A stretch of DNA of 64,000 bases from Bacteroidota bacterium (GCA_024642705.1 JAHEAQ010000001.1:176225-240224); one strand, 5' to 3'; numbered from the stretch's first letter, positions 19,236 to 28,786 are shown. The notes: a model not told the origin generated them from the sequence alone. Translations and numbers: made by a program.

Positions 19236-20336
19236 CTAATTTAATGATGCAACAAACTCATCAAATAAATATCTTGAATCGTGAGGACCTGGAGATGCTT
19301 CGGGGTGATATTGCACAGAAAAAGCTTTCTTCCCTTTAACTCTAAACCCTTCTATAGTATCGTCATTTAAATTTCTGTGTGTAATCAAAATGCTGTCTTC
19401 TTTTTCTTTTAATTTTTGAGCACTAACACCAAAACCATGATTTTGGCTTGTTATCTCACATTTTGAGGTGACCATATTAATAACAGGATGATTAATTCCT
19501 CTATGTCCATGATGCATTTTATAAGTAGGAATATCTAAGGCTAATGCTAAAATTTGATGCCCCAAACAAATACCAAAAACTGGAAGATTTTCAAGTAAAA
19601 TTTTCTTCACCGTTTCAATTGCATAAGGCATTGCAGCTGGATCGCCTGGTCCATTAGACAAGAAATAACCATCTGGAGCCCATGCTTTAATACTTTCAAA
19701 AGATGATTTAGCATTAAAAACTTTAAGATAACACCCTCTTGAACTAATGCATTCTAAAATATTCTTTTTAGTACCAAAATCTAATACAGCCACTTTCTTT
19801 TTTGAACCTTCCGAACCAAAAAAATAAGATTCTTTGGTGCTAACTTGTGATGCCAACTCCAGGCCTTCCATATTCGGTACTTTTTTCAGTACTTTACTTA
19901 ACTCATTCAAATCTAATATTTCAGAAGAAATTATGGCGTTCATTGCCCCTTTATCTCTTATATGTCTAACAATAGACCTTGTATCAACATCTGAGATTCC
20001 AACTAGATCTTTAGTTTCAAAATAACTTTGAAGATCACTATCTGCTAGATGCCTACTATAATCATTGGTGAAGTTTTTACATACAAGACCAGCAATTTGT
20101 ACTCTACTTGATTCTGAATCATTTATTTTTGTCCCATAATTTCCGATGTGAGCATTAGTTGCGACTAAAATTTGCCCAAAATAGGACGGATCAGTAAATA
20201 TTTCTTGATAACCAGTCATTCCAGTATTAAAACAAATTTCTCCTGTGGATGTACCAATTTTGCCACATGCTTTTCCTTCATAATAGGTGCCATCTTCTAG
20301 AAGTAAAATAGCTTTTTGGTATGTTGGATTCACCAT
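19236..20336 (-). CDS. carA: Carbamoyl-phosphate synthase small subunit
   Basis: Glutamine amidotransferase subunit that supplies ammonia to CarB for arginine and pyrimidine synthesis. The N-terminal domain has 'LLEDGTYYEGKACG' and 'GEICFNTGMTGYQEIFTDPSYFGQI'; the class I amidotransferase domain has 'FLSNGPGDPAA', the nucleophile in 'VFGICLGHQIL' and the His/Glu pair in 'SVQYHPEASPGPHD'. The 366-residue length is normal. carB is not in the window. It is separated from the ribosomal cluster by a strong terminator. Confidence 0.97.
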   Translation of the reverse strand: MVNPTYQKAILLLEDGTYYEGKACGKIGTSTGEICFNTGMTGYQEIFTDPSYFGQILVATNAHIGNYGTKINDSESSRVQIAGLVCKNFTNDYSRHLADSDLQSYFETKDLVGISDVDTRSIVRHIRDKGAMNAIISSEILDLNELSKVLKKVPNMEGLELASQVSTKESYFFGSEGSKKKVAVLDFGTKKNILECISSRGCYLKVFNAKSSFESIKAWAPDGYFLSNGPGDPAAMPYAIETVKKILLENLPVFGICLGHQILALALDIPTYKMHHGHRGINHPVINMVTSKCEITSQNHGFGVSAQKLKEKEDSILITHRNLNDDTIEGFRVKGKKAFSVQYHPEASPGPHDSRYLFDEFVASLN

Positions 20337-20370
20337 AAATAAAACTTTATATTAAGAGATTTACAAATAT

Positions 20371-20407
20371 AAAAAAAGGTGGTAATGAGATTCATTAACC
20401 ACCTTTA
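20371..20407 (-). terminator. Rho-independent terminator of the ribosomal cluster
   Basis: On the minus strand AAAGGTGGTTAATGA pairs with TCATTACCACCTTT around a 3-base loop, followed by more T. It lies between the rplQ stop (20445) and the carA start (20336) and closes the ribosomal protein transcription unit. Confidence 0.88.
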
Positions 20408-20444
20408 TATTTTTAAGAAAATTCACTTTATCAATAAAATATTC

Positions 20445-20921
20445 TTATTCTTCTTCGTTTGAATTTACTACAGGAGGAGCAATTACTGGAGTTTCCTTCT
20501 TAGCACCACCTCTTCTAGATCTTTTCTTACCACCTGATTTTGTAACCGTATTAGAATAAACATCATTAAAATCAACAAATTCAATCATGGCTGTTTCTGC
20601 ACCATCCCCTTTTCTAAACCCAGTTTTAATAATTCTTAAATAACCACCTGGTCTATTTGCAATTTTTTCAGCAATTGGGCCAAATAATTCATCAATAGAT
20701 TCTTTACTTTGCAAAGAACTAAAAATAACTCTTCTAGAGTGTGTAGTGTTAGTTTTAGTTTTTGTCAAAAGTGGTTCAAGATATACTCTTAAAGCTTTAG
20801 CTTTTGCAAGGGTAGTATTGATTCTTTTGTGTTTGACCAAAGCTATAGACATGTTTTTCAACAATGCATCTCTATGCCCTTTTTGTCTTCCTAAATGGTT
20901 AAACTTTTTACCGTGTCTCAT
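20445..20921 (-). CDS. rplQ: 50S ribosomal protein L17
   Basis: Large-subunit protein near the peptide exit tunnel. The L17 core covers residues 1-115 ('[23 protein letters not shown]' region, then '[20 protein letters not shown]'). A 40-residue low-complexity tail follows, basic ([10 protein letters not shown]) then Pro/Val-rich and ending NEEE; such tails are usual in Bacteroidota L17. It is the last gene of the ribosomal cluster and lies 130 bases after rpoA, a gap in which no clear signal is seen. Confidence 0.97.
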   Translation of the reverse strand: MRHGKKFNHLGRQKGHRDALLKNMSIALVKHKRINTTLAKAKALRVYLEPLLTKTKTNTTHSRRVIFSSLQSKESIDELFGPIAEKIANRPGGYLRIIKTGFRKGDGAETAMIEFVDFNDVYSNTVTKSGGKKRSRRGGAKKETPVIAPPVVNSNEEE

Positions 20922-21051
20922 TTTTAAAAAATTTACTTCACATCACTATTTGAACACCACTATGTCGGCCTGGGTTTAATATCAAATGGTAAATGTATTT
21001 ATTGAATTACGAACAAGTCGTGCCAACAAAAATTATTAAATAAGAATATTA

Positions 21052-22050
21052 TTATTCTTCGTCTAATTTATATTTTGATAAATCCATTCCAAAAGTAAGA
21101 CTCTTATTTTGCAATAATTCTTCAATTTCAACTAGAGATTTTTTTCCGAAATTTCTAAATTTTAACAATTCATGAGTATCATATCTTACTAATTCTCCAA
21201 GTGAATTTATTTTTGCAGCTTTAAGACAATTGTATGCTCTAACAGAAAGATCTAAATCTTCAAGTGAAGTCTTCAGAAGTTTTCTCATGTGCAAGATATG
21301 CTCATCTACTATATCGTCTTCTCTACTTGATGCATCGTCAAAAGTAATATTCTCATCAGTAATCAACATTAAATGCTGAATTAAGATTCTAGATGCTTCT
21401 TTAATTGCTTCTTCTGGATGAATTGTGCCATCCGTTTTCACGTCAATTGTCAATAACTCATAATCAGTTCTTTGACCAACCCTTGTAGAAGATACCTTGT
21501 AAGCTACTTTTTTTATTGGAGTATAAATTGCATCAATTGGAATTACACCAATTGGAGCATCTTTTGGAAGATTTTCTTCAGCTGGAACATAACCTCTACC
21601 TTTAGTAATAGTTAATTCTATTTCCAAATTTACAAAAGGTTCCATATTGCAAATAACTAAACCAGGATTCATAATCCTAAAAACATTAGTCTGTGCTTCT
21701 ATATCTCCGGCTAAAAATTGTTCTTTTCCACCAATTGTTAAATATATTTTTTCCTCTCTCAAGTTCTCATCTTCTACACTTGCTTTTACTCTAACTTGTT
21801 TCAGATTAAGAATAATATTAACTACATCTTCTACGACACCTTTAATAGTTGAAAATTCGTGGTCAACACCTGCAATTCTAATTGCAGAAATTGAATAACC
21901 TTCCAAAGAAGAAAGTAATACTCTCCTCAATGAATTACCAATGGTTTGACCAAAACCTGGTTCTAATGGTCTGAATTCAAATGTGCCTTCAAAATCATCA
22001 GCTTTTTGAAGAATGATTTTGTCCGGTTTTTGAAAGTTCAAGATGCTCAT
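21052..22050 (-). CDS. rpoA: DNA-directed RNA polymerase subunit alpha
   Basis: 332 residues with the dimerising N-terminal domain (about 1-235, 'FRPLEPGFGQTIGNSLRRVLLSSLEGYSI' region and 'DYELLTIDVKTDGTIHPEEAI') and the C-terminal helix-hairpin-helix domain (about 255-320, 'LKAAKINSLGELVRYDTHEL' and 'FGKKSLVEIEELL') that contacts UP elements and activators. It nucleates polymerase assembly. Its place between rpsD and rplQ is the standard alpha-operon position; a hairpin lies in the 75 bases before it. Confidence 0.98.
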   Translation of the reverse strand: MSILNFQKPDKIILQKADDFEGTFEFRPLEPGFGQTIGNSLRRVLLSSLEGYSISAIRIAGVDHEFSTIKGVVEDVVNIILNLKQVRVKASVEDENLREEKIYLTIGGKEQFLAGDIEAQTNVFRIMNPGLVICNMEPFVNLEIELTITKGRGYVPAEENLPKDAPIGVIPIDAIYTPIKKVAYKVSSTRVGQRTDYELLTIDVKTDGTIHPEEAIKEASRILIQHLMLITDENITFDDASSREDDIVDEHILHMRKLLKTSLEDLDLSVRAYNCLKAAKINSLGELVRYDTHELLKFRNFGKKSLVEIEELLQNKSLTFGMDLSKYKLDEE

Positions 22051-22093
22051 GTGACCAAATTATTTTTTAATAAACAAATGATATAACAACAAA

Positions 22094-22115
22094 GCTGGAC
22101 CATAGAAGATCCAGC
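22094..22115 (-). promoter_or_regulatory. Hairpin between rpsD and rpoA
   Basis: On the minus strand GCTGGATC and GGTCCAGC form an 8-pair stem (one T-G wobble) with a 6-base loop, followed by TTTGTTGTTATATC. It begins 11 bases after the rpsD stop. It could be a weak attenuator, a processing site, or a binding site for S4. Confidence 0.5.
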
Positions 22116-22125
22116 ATATATTTTT

Positions 22126-22737
22126 TTATTTAGAATACAATTCAACAATCAATTGTTCATTGATTCTCTCTGGAATTGCTTCTCTTGAAGGAGATTCTAT
22201 GTATTTACCTTCTTGTCTTTCAGGATTCCACTCCAACCAAGGAAAATTCTTAATCTCTGATTTTCTAGCAGTCGCGTCTAAAATGACTTGTAATTTTTTA
22301 GATTTACCTCTAACACTTACAATGTCTCCTGGTCTCAAATGAGCTGAAGGAATATTTGTCAACACACCATTAACAAGAATATGTTTGTGCGAAACCAATT
22401 GCCTTGCACCATTACGAGTTTTTGATAATCCCATTCTGTAGACAACATTATCCAATCTAGCTTCTAATAACTGTAGTAATACTTCACCAGTTACTCCACC
22501 TTTACTTACAGCACTTTCGAAAAGATTTCTAAATTGTCTTTCTAATACTCCGTATGTGTATTTAGCTTTCTGCTTTTCCATTAATTGTAAAGCATAGTCA
22601 GATTTTTGCTTTCTTCTTTTTGAATTACCATGCATTCCTGGAGGATATTTCTTTTTATCAAAAGATCTATCTGCTCCATAAATTGATTCACCAAAAGCTC
22701 TAGCTTTTTTTGTTGTTGGTCCTGTATATCTAGCCAT
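22126..22737 (-). CDS. rpsD: 30S ribosomal protein S4
   Basis: Primary 16S rRNA-binding protein and, in other bacteria, a translational regulator of the alpha operon. The N-terminal domain lacks the zinc cysteines of the C+ form ('[20 protein letters not shown]'). The S4 RNA-binding domain lies at about 94-155 ('[20 protein letters not shown]', '[15 protein letters not shown]', 'RPGDIVSVR'). The 203-residue length is normal. It follows rpsK after 20 bases. Confidence 0.98.
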   Translation of the reverse strand: MARYTGPTTKKARAFGESIYGADRSFDKKKYPPGMHGNSKRRKQKSDYALQLMEKQKAKYTYGVLERQFRNLFESAVSKGGVTGEVLLQLLEARLDNVVYRMGLSKTRNGARQLVSHKHILVNGVLTNIPSAHLRPGDIVSVRGKSKKLQVILDATARKSEIKNFPWLEWNPERQEGKYIESPSREAIPERINEQLIVELYSK

Positions 22738-22757
22738 CGATTATTATTATACTAATA

Positions 22758-23144
22758 TTATACTCTTCTTTTCTTAGGAGGCCTACAACCATTATGAGGT
22801 ATAGGTGTAATATCCTTAATACGTGTAACTTTTATTCCTGCTCCATCAATTGCTCTAATTGCAGATTCTCTGCCAGCACCAGGTCCTTTTACATAAACCT
22901 CAGCTGATTTCATTCCTGCATCATTTGCAACTTTTGCTGCATCACTTGCTGCAACTTGAGCTGCATAAGGAGTATTTTTCTTTGAACCTCTAAAACCCGC
23001 CTTTCCAGCTGAAGCCCATGAAATTACATGACCCTGATTATTACATACAGAGATAATAATGTTATTAAAACTTGCTTGGATAAATACCAGACCTGCTGAA
23101 TCTATCCTTACATTTCTTTTTTTAGCTTTTTTAGTCTTTGCCAT
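22758..23144 (-). CDS. rpsK: 30S ribosomal protein S11
   Basis: Platform protein of the small subunit, 128 residues. The signature '[22 protein letters not shown]' region and '[17 protein letters not shown]' C-terminus identify it; the N-terminus is a lysine-rich extension ([13 protein letters not shown]). It is the second gene of the alpha-type set rpsM-rpsK-rpsD-rpoA-rplQ. Confidence 0.98.
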   Translation of the reverse strand: MAKTKKAKKRNVRIDSAGLVFIQASFNNIIISVCNNQGHVISWASAGKAGFRGSKKNTPYAAQVAASDAAKVANDAGMKSAEVYVKGPGAGRESAIRAIDGAGIKVTRIKDITPIPHNGCRPPKKRRV

Positions 23145-23166
23145 AATTTTGCAATAAGAAGATTAA

Positions 23167-23544
23167 TTACTTAGTAGCCTTTTTCTTGTTAGCGACTGTC
23201 TTTCTTTTACCCTTACGAGTACGAGCATTAGTTTGAGTTCTTTGACCTCTCAAAGGGAGTCCTTTTCTATGTCTAAGACCTCTATAACAACCAATATCCA
23301 TTAATCGTTTTATGTTAGTCTGAACTTCTGATCTAAGTTCTCCTTCTACTTTAAAAGAATCTTGAATTAAAGTAGTGATTGCCTTGATGTTGTCATCAGA
23401 CCAATCCTGAACTTTTGTACTGTGATCAACTCCTACAGTTGTAAGGATTTCTGCAGACCTTGATCTACCTATTCCGTAGATGTAAGTCAAACTAATGACA
23501 CCTCTCTTATTTTTTGGAAGGTCGACTCCTGATATTCTTGCCAT
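23167..23544 (-). CDS. rpsM: 30S ribosomal protein S13
   Basis: Head protein contacting the P-site tRNA and making bridges to the large subunit. '[20 protein letters not shown]' and '[13 protein letters not shown]' start the helix-turn regions; the C-terminal '[20 protein letters not shown]' motif is diagnostic. 125 residues. It is 12 bases downstream of rpmJ. Confidence 0.98.
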   Translation of the reverse strand: MARISGVDLPKNKRGVISLTYIYGIGRSRSAEILTTVGVDHSTKVQDWSDDNIKAITTLIQDSFKVEGELRSEVQTNIKRLMDIGCYRGLRHRKGLPLRGQRTQTNARTRKGKRKTVANKKKATK

Positions 23545-23556
23545 AATACTAGATTA

Positions 23557-23673
23557 TTACCCTTGTTTTTGTTTGAACTTTGGGTTCTTCTTATTAATAA
23601 TGTAAAGTGTACCTTTTCTTCTGACGATTTTGCAATCGGCAGATCTTTTTTTAATTGAAGCTCTTACTTTCAT
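23557..23673 (-). CDS. rpmJ: 50S ribosomal protein L36 (zinc-free form)
   Basis: A 38-codon gene: ATG at 23671-23673, TAA at 23557-23559, product [20 protein letters not shown] followed by a basic 18-residue tail ending KQKQG. The N-terminal MKVRASIKK and the C-terminal KFKQKQG align with L36. Of the four zinc ligands of the classical form (C11, C14, C27, H33) only Cys14 remains; the others are Ser, Asn and Phe, so zinc binding is lost. It lies in its usual place between infA and rpsM. Confidence 0.97.
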   Translation of the reverse strand: MKVRASIKKRSADCKIVRRKGTLYIINKKNPKFKQKQG

Positions 23674-23697
23674 TTCTAATTAATATTTATTGTTACC

Positions 23698-23916
23698 TTA
23701 TTTATATCTATAAGTAATTCTACCTCTAGACAAATCATAAGGAGACATTTCTACTGCTACTTTATCTCCTGGAAGTATTCTTATATAATGCATTCTCATT
23801 TTGCCACTAATAGTAGCCACAATCAGGTGATCATTTTCAAGACGTACTCTAAACATCGCATTCGAGAGTGCTTCTTCAATAATTCCATCTTGTTTTATGA
23901 GGTCTTGTTTTGCCAT
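23698..23916 (-). CDS. infA: Translation initiation factor IF-1
   Basis: An OB-fold protein of 72 residues that binds the ribosomal A site during initiation. '[20 protein letters not shown]', '[19 protein letters not shown]' (here [12 protein letters not shown]) and '[15 protein letters not shown]' are near-identical to IF-1 in other bacteria. It starts a subcluster infA-rpmJ-rpsM-rpsK-rpsD-rpoA-rplQ, 24 bases after map. Confidence 0.98.
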   Translation of the reverse strand: MAKQDLIKQDGIIEEALSNAMFRVRLENDHLIVATISGKMRMHYIRILPGDKVAVEMSPYDLSRGRITYRYK

Positions 23917-23924
23917 ACTATTTT

Positions 23925-23934
23925 TTCGGAGTGC
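23925..23934 (-). promoter_or_regulatory. Possible -7 box before infA
   Basis: In the 24-base map-infA gap the minus strand reads GATATTTGCACTCC. It matches TAnnTTTG except for the first base, and shares the TTTGCAC run with the rpsJ promoter. No clear -33 element is seen. Confidence 0.3.
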
Positions 23935-23940
23935 AAATAT

Positions 23941-24750
23941 CTACTTTTTTATTGAAATATCCTTAATATTTACGTTATTTTTAATCGCATCGTTAATAAA
24001 ACTATGATCCGACAAAATATCAGCCCCATTTTTTGTAACTGCTACTGTATGCTCATAATGTGCAGAAGGCTTTCCATCTCTTGAAACTATAGTCCATCCA
24101 TCACTTGATTGCATCACTTCTTTTGTACCTAAATTGACCATGGGTTCAATAGCGATCACGAGACCTTCTTTCATAACAATTCCTTTTCCTCTATTTCCGT
24201 AATTAGGCACATCAGGTTTTTCATGCAAATTTCTTCCTATTCCGTGACCTACTAATTCCCTCACAATACCATATCCATGTTCTCCCTCAACGTAAGATTG
24301 GATAGCATACCCTATGTCCCCAATCCTATTTCCTTTTTTGACGTTTTCAATTCCTTTATATAGAGACGTATTAGTCACATGTAATAAATTCATAGAAATT
24401 TCATCAACATCTCCAATTGCAAAAGTAAAAGCAGAATCGCCATAATATTCGTGCAAATATGCCCCACAATCAATTGATACAATATCACCATCCACGAATT
24501 CTCTATTTGTAGGAATCCCATGCACCACTCCTTCATTCAATGAAACACATAAAGTCGAAGGAAAACCACGATATCCTTTGAACCCTGGTAATGCTTTATG
24601 ATCTTTAATAAATTCTTCAGCTGCAAAATCAATTTCAATTCCTGAAACTCCTGGTTTTAAAATTGAAGCAACATGAGCTAAAGTTCTACTTACTAAAATG
24701 CAACTTGTTCTTATTAATTCAATTTCTTCTGCAGACTTATAATATAACAT
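23941..24750 (-). CDS. map: Methionine aminopeptidase, type I
   Basis: Removes the initiator Met from nascent proteins. The five metal ligands of the pita-bread fold are in place: the two Asp in 'VSIDCGAYLHEYYGDSAFTF', His in 'GHGIGRNLHEKPDVPNYG', Glu in 'VIAIEPMVN' and the last Glu in 'HYEHTVAVT'. 269 residues, slightly longer than the minimal enzyme because of a C-terminal extension rich in Asn, Ile and Lys. It follows secY by 14 bases; adk, which often intervenes in other phyla, is absent. Confidence 0.97.
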   Translation of the reverse strand: MLYYKSAEEIELIRTSCILVSRTLAHVASILKPGVSGIEIDFAAEEFIKDHKALPGFKGYRGFPSTLCVSLNEGVVHGIPTNREFVDGDIVSIDCGAYLHEYYGDSAFTFAIGDVDEISMNLLHVTNTSLYKGIENVKKGNRIGDIGYAIQSYVEGEHGYGIVRELVGHGIGRNLHEKPDVPNYGNRGKGIVMKEGLVIAIEPMVNLGTKEVMQSSDGWTIVSRDGKPSAHYEHTVAVTKNGADILSDHSFINDAIKNNVNIKDISIKK

Positions 24751-24764
24751 CTAATTATTTATAA

Positions 24765-26126
24765 TTACATGTTTGTTCCAATCGGTTGCATGCCACTTCT
24801 ACCTTTCAATCTTCCAGATTTTACCAATCCATCATATTTTCTCATTAACAAATGGCTTTCAATTTGTTGAAGAGTATCTAAAACCACACCCACTAAAATC
24901 AAAAGTGAAGTACCTCCAAAAAATATTGCAAAACCATCATTTACTCCAAATCCAGCCACAAATGCAGGAAAAATAGAAATAAATCCTAAAAATATTGATC
25001 CTGGTAATGTAACACGAGTGGTTAAATTGTCGATAAAATCTTGTGTATTTTTTCCTGGTTTAATTCCTGGAATAAATGCATTTTGTCTTTTTAAATATTC
25101 AGCATATTGTTGCGGATTTACGAGCAATGCTGTATAAACATATGTAAAAGCAACAACTAATAAAAAGAATATAATATTATAAGTTGGCGATTTCCAATTT
25201 TGCAATTGCAAAAGTACACCCGAATTAGCCGCTGTTTGAGAGAAAAAACCAGCAATTGAAGCAGGCAAAAACATAATTGCCTGAGCAAAAATTATCGGCA
25301 TTACGCCTGCAGCATTCACTTTTAAAGGAATATAATCTCTTGCACCAGAAACTGGAATATTTCCTGATCCTCTGCCCACCATTCTTTTTGCAAATTGTAT
25401 TGGGATTTTTCTTACCCCTTGAACAATAAGCACAGATGCCATAACTACTAAGAAAAGTATTACTAACTCCAGTACAAAAACAATAATACTTGATTGTAGC
25501 TGAGTTTGCAATTCATTAATAAATGCCCTAGGCAAAGTAGCAATGATACCGGCCATAATCAATAATGAAATACCATTTCCAATTCCTTTATCTGTAATTT
25601 TTTCACCTAGCCACATTGCAAAAATAGTTCCTGTGGACAAAATTATTAAATTACTAAACCAAAAGATAGATGGATTTAACGTAGGATCCACGGCACCTGG
25701 CGTACTTTTTATCATCAAAAGATAGCCTCCACCTTGAACAAGAGTAATTAAAACTGTTAAAAACCTAGTAATTTGATTGATTTTCTTACGACCAGATTCA
25801 CCTTCTTTTTGCTGAAGTCTTTGAAAATAAGGTACGGCAAAGCCCAATAATTGAATTATAATGGAAGCAGTGATGTAGGGCATAATACCCAATGCAAATA
25901 TTGCCGCATTATTAAATGCACCTCCAGTAAATGAATTAATCAACCCCAGAATATCATTAGCACCCCTTTGAGATGCAGCTGAAACTAAAGCTTCTGGATT
26001 AACACCAGGAAGTACAATAAAAGAACCTAATCTAAATACTGCCAAAAAAAGAACAGTTAAAAGAATTCTATTTCTTAATTCTTTAATGCCCCAAATATTT
26101 TTAACGGTTTCAATAAATTTTTTCAT
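24765..26126 (-). CDS. secY: Protein translocase subunit SecY
   Basis: Channel subunit of the Sec translocon, 453 residues with ten predicted membrane helices. 'ELRNRILLTVLFLAVFRLGS', 'GIMPYITASIIIQLLG', 'GIGNGISLLIMAGI', 'PLKVNAAGVMPIIFAQAIM' and 'FIPGIKPGKNTQ' are SecY landmarks, with the plug helix region near residues 60-75 ('DILGLINSFTGGAF'). It lies downstream of rplO as in most spc operons. Confidence 0.97.
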   Translation of the reverse strand: MKKFIETVKNIWGIKELRNRILLTVLFLAVFRLGSFIVLPGVNPEALVSAASQRGANDILGLINSFTGGAFNNAAIFALGIMPYITASIIIQLLGFAVPYFQRLQQKEGESGRKKINQITRFLTVLITLVQGGGYLLMIKSTPGAVDPTLNPSIFWFSNLIILSTGTIFAMWLGEKITDKGIGNGISLLIMAGIIATLPRAFINELQTQLQSSIIVFVLELVILFLVVMASVLIVQGVRKIPIQFAKRMVGRGSGNIPVSGARDYIPLKVNAAGVMPIIFAQAIMFLPASIAGFFSQTAANSGVLLQLQNWKSPTYNIIFFLLVVAFTYVYTALLVNPQQYAEYLKRQNAFIPGIKPGKNTQDFIDNLTTRVTLPGSIFLGFISIFPAFVAGFGVNDGFAIFFGGTSLLILVGVVLDTLQQIESHLLMRKYDGLVKSGRLKGRSGMQPIGTNM

Positions 26127-26181
26127 TTGTTATATTTTGCATTGCAAAGGTTCCAAACGCCTTCTACTATAGTTACAAATA

Positions 26182-26628
26182 TTAAGCAATAGTAATAGAG
26201 CCGCCTTTAGCTTCAACAGCTTTTATAGCCGAAGCCGAGGCTCCATTTGCAGTAATTTTTAAAGCACTGTTCAATTCTCCATTACTTAAAACTTTTACTA
26301 AATCAGTTTTTTTAATGATTCCATTTTCCTTAAGGAATTCAATAGAGATTTCAGTTACTCCATATTTTACAGACAAATCTTGAAGGTAATCGAGATTTAA
26401 AGGAATATATGCTTTTCGATTAGGATTCGTAAAACCTCTTTTTGGAAGTCTCATTTGAAGCGGCATTTGACCACCTTCATGATTTCTTTTACTTTTATAT
26501 CCTGATCTAGATTTAGCTCCTTTATGTCCTCTAGCTGAAGTTCCCCCTTTGCCTGAACCTTGTCCACGACCAATTCTGAAACCTTTTTTTACCGAACCTT
26601 CTGCAGGTTGTAATGTACTTAAATCCAT
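26182..26628 (-). CDS. rplO: 50S ribosomal protein L15
   Basis: 148 residues with the Gly/Lys/Arg-rich N-terminal half that threads into 23S rRNA ('RIGRGQGSGKGGTSARGHKG', 'GGQMPLQMRLPKRGFTN') and a globular C-terminal part ('ANGASASAIKAVEAKGGSI'). The order rpmD-rplO-secY is the canonical spc arrangement. The 55-base gap to secY contains a palindrome TTTGCAATGCAAA and a weak AACCTTTG -7-like sequence on the minus strand. Confidence 0.97.
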   Translation of the reverse strand: MDLSTLQPAEGSVKKGFRIGRGQGSGKGGTSARGHKGAKSRSGYKSKRNHEGGQMPLQMRLPKRGFTNPNRKAYIPLNLDYLQDLSVKYGVTEISIEFLKENGIIKKTDLVKVLSNGELNSALKITANGASASAIKAVEAKGGSITIA

Positions 26629-26654
26629 AATGGATAAATTTTAATTGAATTGAA

Positions 26655-26834
26655 TTAAACTTCTTCCACTCTTACTAAATGATTAACTTTTCTAATCATT
26701 CCAGCAATTTGTGGGTTCAATTCTTTTTCAACAGTTTGATTAATTTTTTTCAATCCTAAAGCTTTGATAGTATCTTTTTGCCTTTTGCTTCTATCAATAA
26801 TGCTTTTAACTTGAGTTATTTTTACACTTGCCAT
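26655..26834 (-). CDS. rpmD: 50S ribosomal protein L30
   Basis: 59 residues starting [13 protein letters not shown] at the ATG 26832-26834. The open frame extends 26 codons further upstream, overlapping rpsE, but those residues do not resemble L30 and the family starts here. '[20 protein letters not shown]' and '[10 protein letters not shown]' are family motifs. The gene lies 25 bases beyond the rpsE stop. Confidence 0.95.
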   Translation of the reverse strand: MASVKITQVKSIIDRSKRQKDTIKALGLKKINQTVEKELNPQIAGMIRKVNHLVRVEEV

Positions 26835-26859
26835 TTGAAATAATTTATTGCAGGTAAAA

Positions 26860-27375
26860 TTACCCGTTATATAATTTTTCCATTGAAATGCCTCTTTCAC
26901 GAGCAATATCATATGGATTTCTAAGTTTGCTTAGCGCATCTATTGTTGCTTTAACAACATTATGAGGATTTGAAGAACCCTGTGATTTAGCCAAAACATT
27001 ATGAATACCTGCGCTTTCTAACACTGCTCTCATGGCTCCACCAGCAATTACTCCTGTTCCTTCTGAAGCTGGTTTAATTAAAACTTTACCAGCACCATAT
27101 TTTCCTTTCTGATCATGAGGAATAGTACCTTTAATAATTGGCACAACCACAAGATTTTTCTTTGCATCATCTACTGCTTTCGCAATTGATTCAGAAACGT
27201 CTCTTGCTTTTCCTAAACCATGACCTACTGTTCCATTTCCATCACCAACTACTACAATAGCTGAAAAACTAAAAGTTCTACCTCCTTTTGTTACTTTTGC
27301 AACACGGTTAAGGGTAACTAACTTCTCTTTTAACTCTGAATCTGCAGGTTTTACCCTACTAGTTTTATTACTCAT
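26860..27375 (-). CDS. rpsE: 30S ribosomal protein S5
   Basis: Small-subunit protein at the mRNA entry site that affects decoding accuracy. '[20 protein letters not shown]' begins the double-stranded-RNA-binding-like domain; '[20 protein letters not shown]' and '[20 protein letters not shown]' are characteristic. 171 residues. It follows rplR by 10 bases. Confidence 0.97.
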   Translation of the reverse strand: MSNKTSRVKPADSELKEKLVTLNRVAKVTKGGRTFSFSAIVVVGDGNGTVGHGLGKARDVSESIAKAVDDAKKNLVVVPIIKGTIPHDQKGKYGAGKVLIKPASEGTGVIAGGAMRAVLESAGIHNVLAKSQGSSNPHNVVKATIDALSKLRNPYDIARERGISMEKLYNG

Positions 27376-27385
27376 GAATATTTAT

Positions 27386-27739
27386 TTAGAAATTTAAACC
27401 AGCTTCTCTTGCACCATCAGCTAAAGATTTAACTCTTCCGTGATACAAATATCCTCCTCTATCAAAAACAACATTTTCAATTTGTAGTCCTTTAGCCATG
27501 TTAGCAATTTTTTCACCAACTTTCTTTGCTTGTTCTGTTTTTGTTCCGGCACCTTTAATTGTGCTATCCGTAGAAGACGCTGCTGCAATCGTTTTACCAG
27601 CTTTATCATCAATCAATTGACAATAAATGGCAGCATTACTTCTAAAAACAGAAAGTCTAGGTCTGCTTGGTGTTCCTGCAACTTTCTTTCGAATTCTTTT
27701 ATGAATTCTAGACCTACTTTCTTTTTTACTTAGCTTCAT
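27386..27739 (-). CDS. rplR: 50S ribosomal protein L18
   Basis: 5S rRNA-binding protein of 117 residues. The basic N-terminus '[10 protein letters not shown]'-like (here [20 protein letters not shown]), '[20 protein letters not shown]' and the C-terminus '[20 protein letters not shown]' with 'AREAGLNF' are standard. Lies between rplF and rpsE. Confidence 0.97.
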   Translation of the reverse strand: MKLSKKESRSRIHKRIRKKVAGTPSRPRLSVFRSNAAIYCQLIDDKAGKTIAAASSTDSTIKGAGTKTEQAKKVGEKIANMAKGLQIENVVFDRGGYLYHGRVKSLADGAREAGLNF

Positions 27740-27772
27740 TGCGATAATTTTTATCGATTAAATGCTTATTAA

Positions 27773-28327
27773 TTATTTAGATGCTGTTTTACCAGCTTTT
27801 CTTCTTATTACTTCGCCTACAAAACGAACACCTTTTCCTTTATAAGGCTCAGGTTTTCTGAAAGCACGTATTTTAGCAGCAATCTGCCCAATTAATTGCT
27901 TGTCAATGCTTGACAATTTTACAACTGGATTTTTTCCTTTTTCAGTTAAAGTTTCTATTTGAACTTCGTCCGGCAATACAAAATAAATTGGGTGAGAATA
28001 ACCTAATGTCAACTCAAGCAATTGTCCAGTATTATTAGCTCTGTAACCAACACCTACAAGTTCAAGGTTTTTAGTAAAACCTTCTGATACACCAATTACC
28101 ATGTTGTTAATTAGCGCCCTATATAGGCCGTGTACAGATCTATGTCTTTTCTGATTTGTAGGTCTTGTTACAGTAACGTTTCCGTTTTCAAGTGACAATC
28201 CTAAATCAGGATCCAATTGTTGTTGCAACTCACCTTTAGGCCCTTTTACAGTAACTAGATTCGCTTTGTTCAAATCTATTGAAACTCCTTTAGGCAATTG
28301 TATTAAAGCATTTCCTATACGTGACAT
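27773..28327 (-). CDS. rplF: 50S ribosomal protein L6
   Basis: 184 residues made of two similar alpha/beta domains, near the sarcin-ricin loop and the factor-binding site. 'MSRIGNALIQLPKGV', 'VKGPKGEL', 'LELVGVGYRA' and the C-terminal 'RKPEPYKGKGVRFVGEVIRR' with 'KAGKTASK' identify it. Follows rpsH by 25 bases. Confidence 0.97.
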   Translation of the reverse strand: MSRIGNALIQLPKGVSIDLNKANLVTVKGPKGELQQQLDPDLGLSLENGNVTVTRPTNQKRHRSVHGLYRALINNMVIGVSEGFTKNLELVGVGYRANNTGQLLELTLGYSHPIYFVLPDEVQIETLTEKGKNPVVKLSSIDKQLIGQIAAKIRAFRKPEPYKGKGVRFVGEVIRRKAGKTASK

Positions 28328-28352
28328 TGTAATGGATTTTTATAAAATTCTA

Positions 28353-28757
28353 TTAATATACAAAACAAATTAACTCTCCTCCCACCTTCTCTCTCATAGC
28401 TTGCTTATTGGTCATTAGACCATGAGAAGTTGAAACAATTCCAATTCCATAACCGTTAATAATCCTAGGAAGATCTTGAGAGGAAGAATATTTTCTTAAA
28501 CCAGGTTTAGAAATTCTTCCTAATTTTTTAATAACAGGATCTTTAGTTCCAGGGTTATATTTTAGAGCTATTTTGATAACACCTTGAGGCCCTTCATTAT
28601 CATCAAACATATATTTTAAAATATATCCTTGATCATAAAGAATCTCAGTTATTCCTTTTTTCATTTTAGAAGCAGGAATCTCAACTATTCTATGCCCAGC
28701 TTGCTGAGCGTTTCTAATTCTTGTTAAATAGTCTGCTATTGGATCAGTATTTGCCAT
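28353..28757 (-). CDS. rpsH: 30S ribosomal protein S8
   Basis: Primary 16S rRNA binder and, in E. coli, translational repressor of the spc operon. 'DPIADYLTRIRNAQQAGHRI' and the C-terminal 'GIGIVSTSHGLMTNKQAMRE' plus 'VGGELICFVY' are diagnostic. 134 residues. No S8-type control helix was recognised in the intergenic spaces nearby. Confidence 0.97.
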   Translation of the reverse strand: MANTDPIADYLTRIRNAQQAGHRIVEIPASKMKKGITEILYDQGYILKYMFDDNEGPQGVIKIALKYNPGTKDPVIKKLGRISKPGLRKYSSSQDLPRIINGYGIGIVSTSHGLMTNKQAMREKVGGELICFVY

Positions 28758-28786
28758 TGTCTACAGAGTTAAATTTTTATTTTCAA

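Noticed and set aside
26835-26912. Upstream extension of the L30 reading frame
   Set aside because: The extra 26 residues overlap rpsE and do not resemble L30; the family start is the ATG at 26832-26834.
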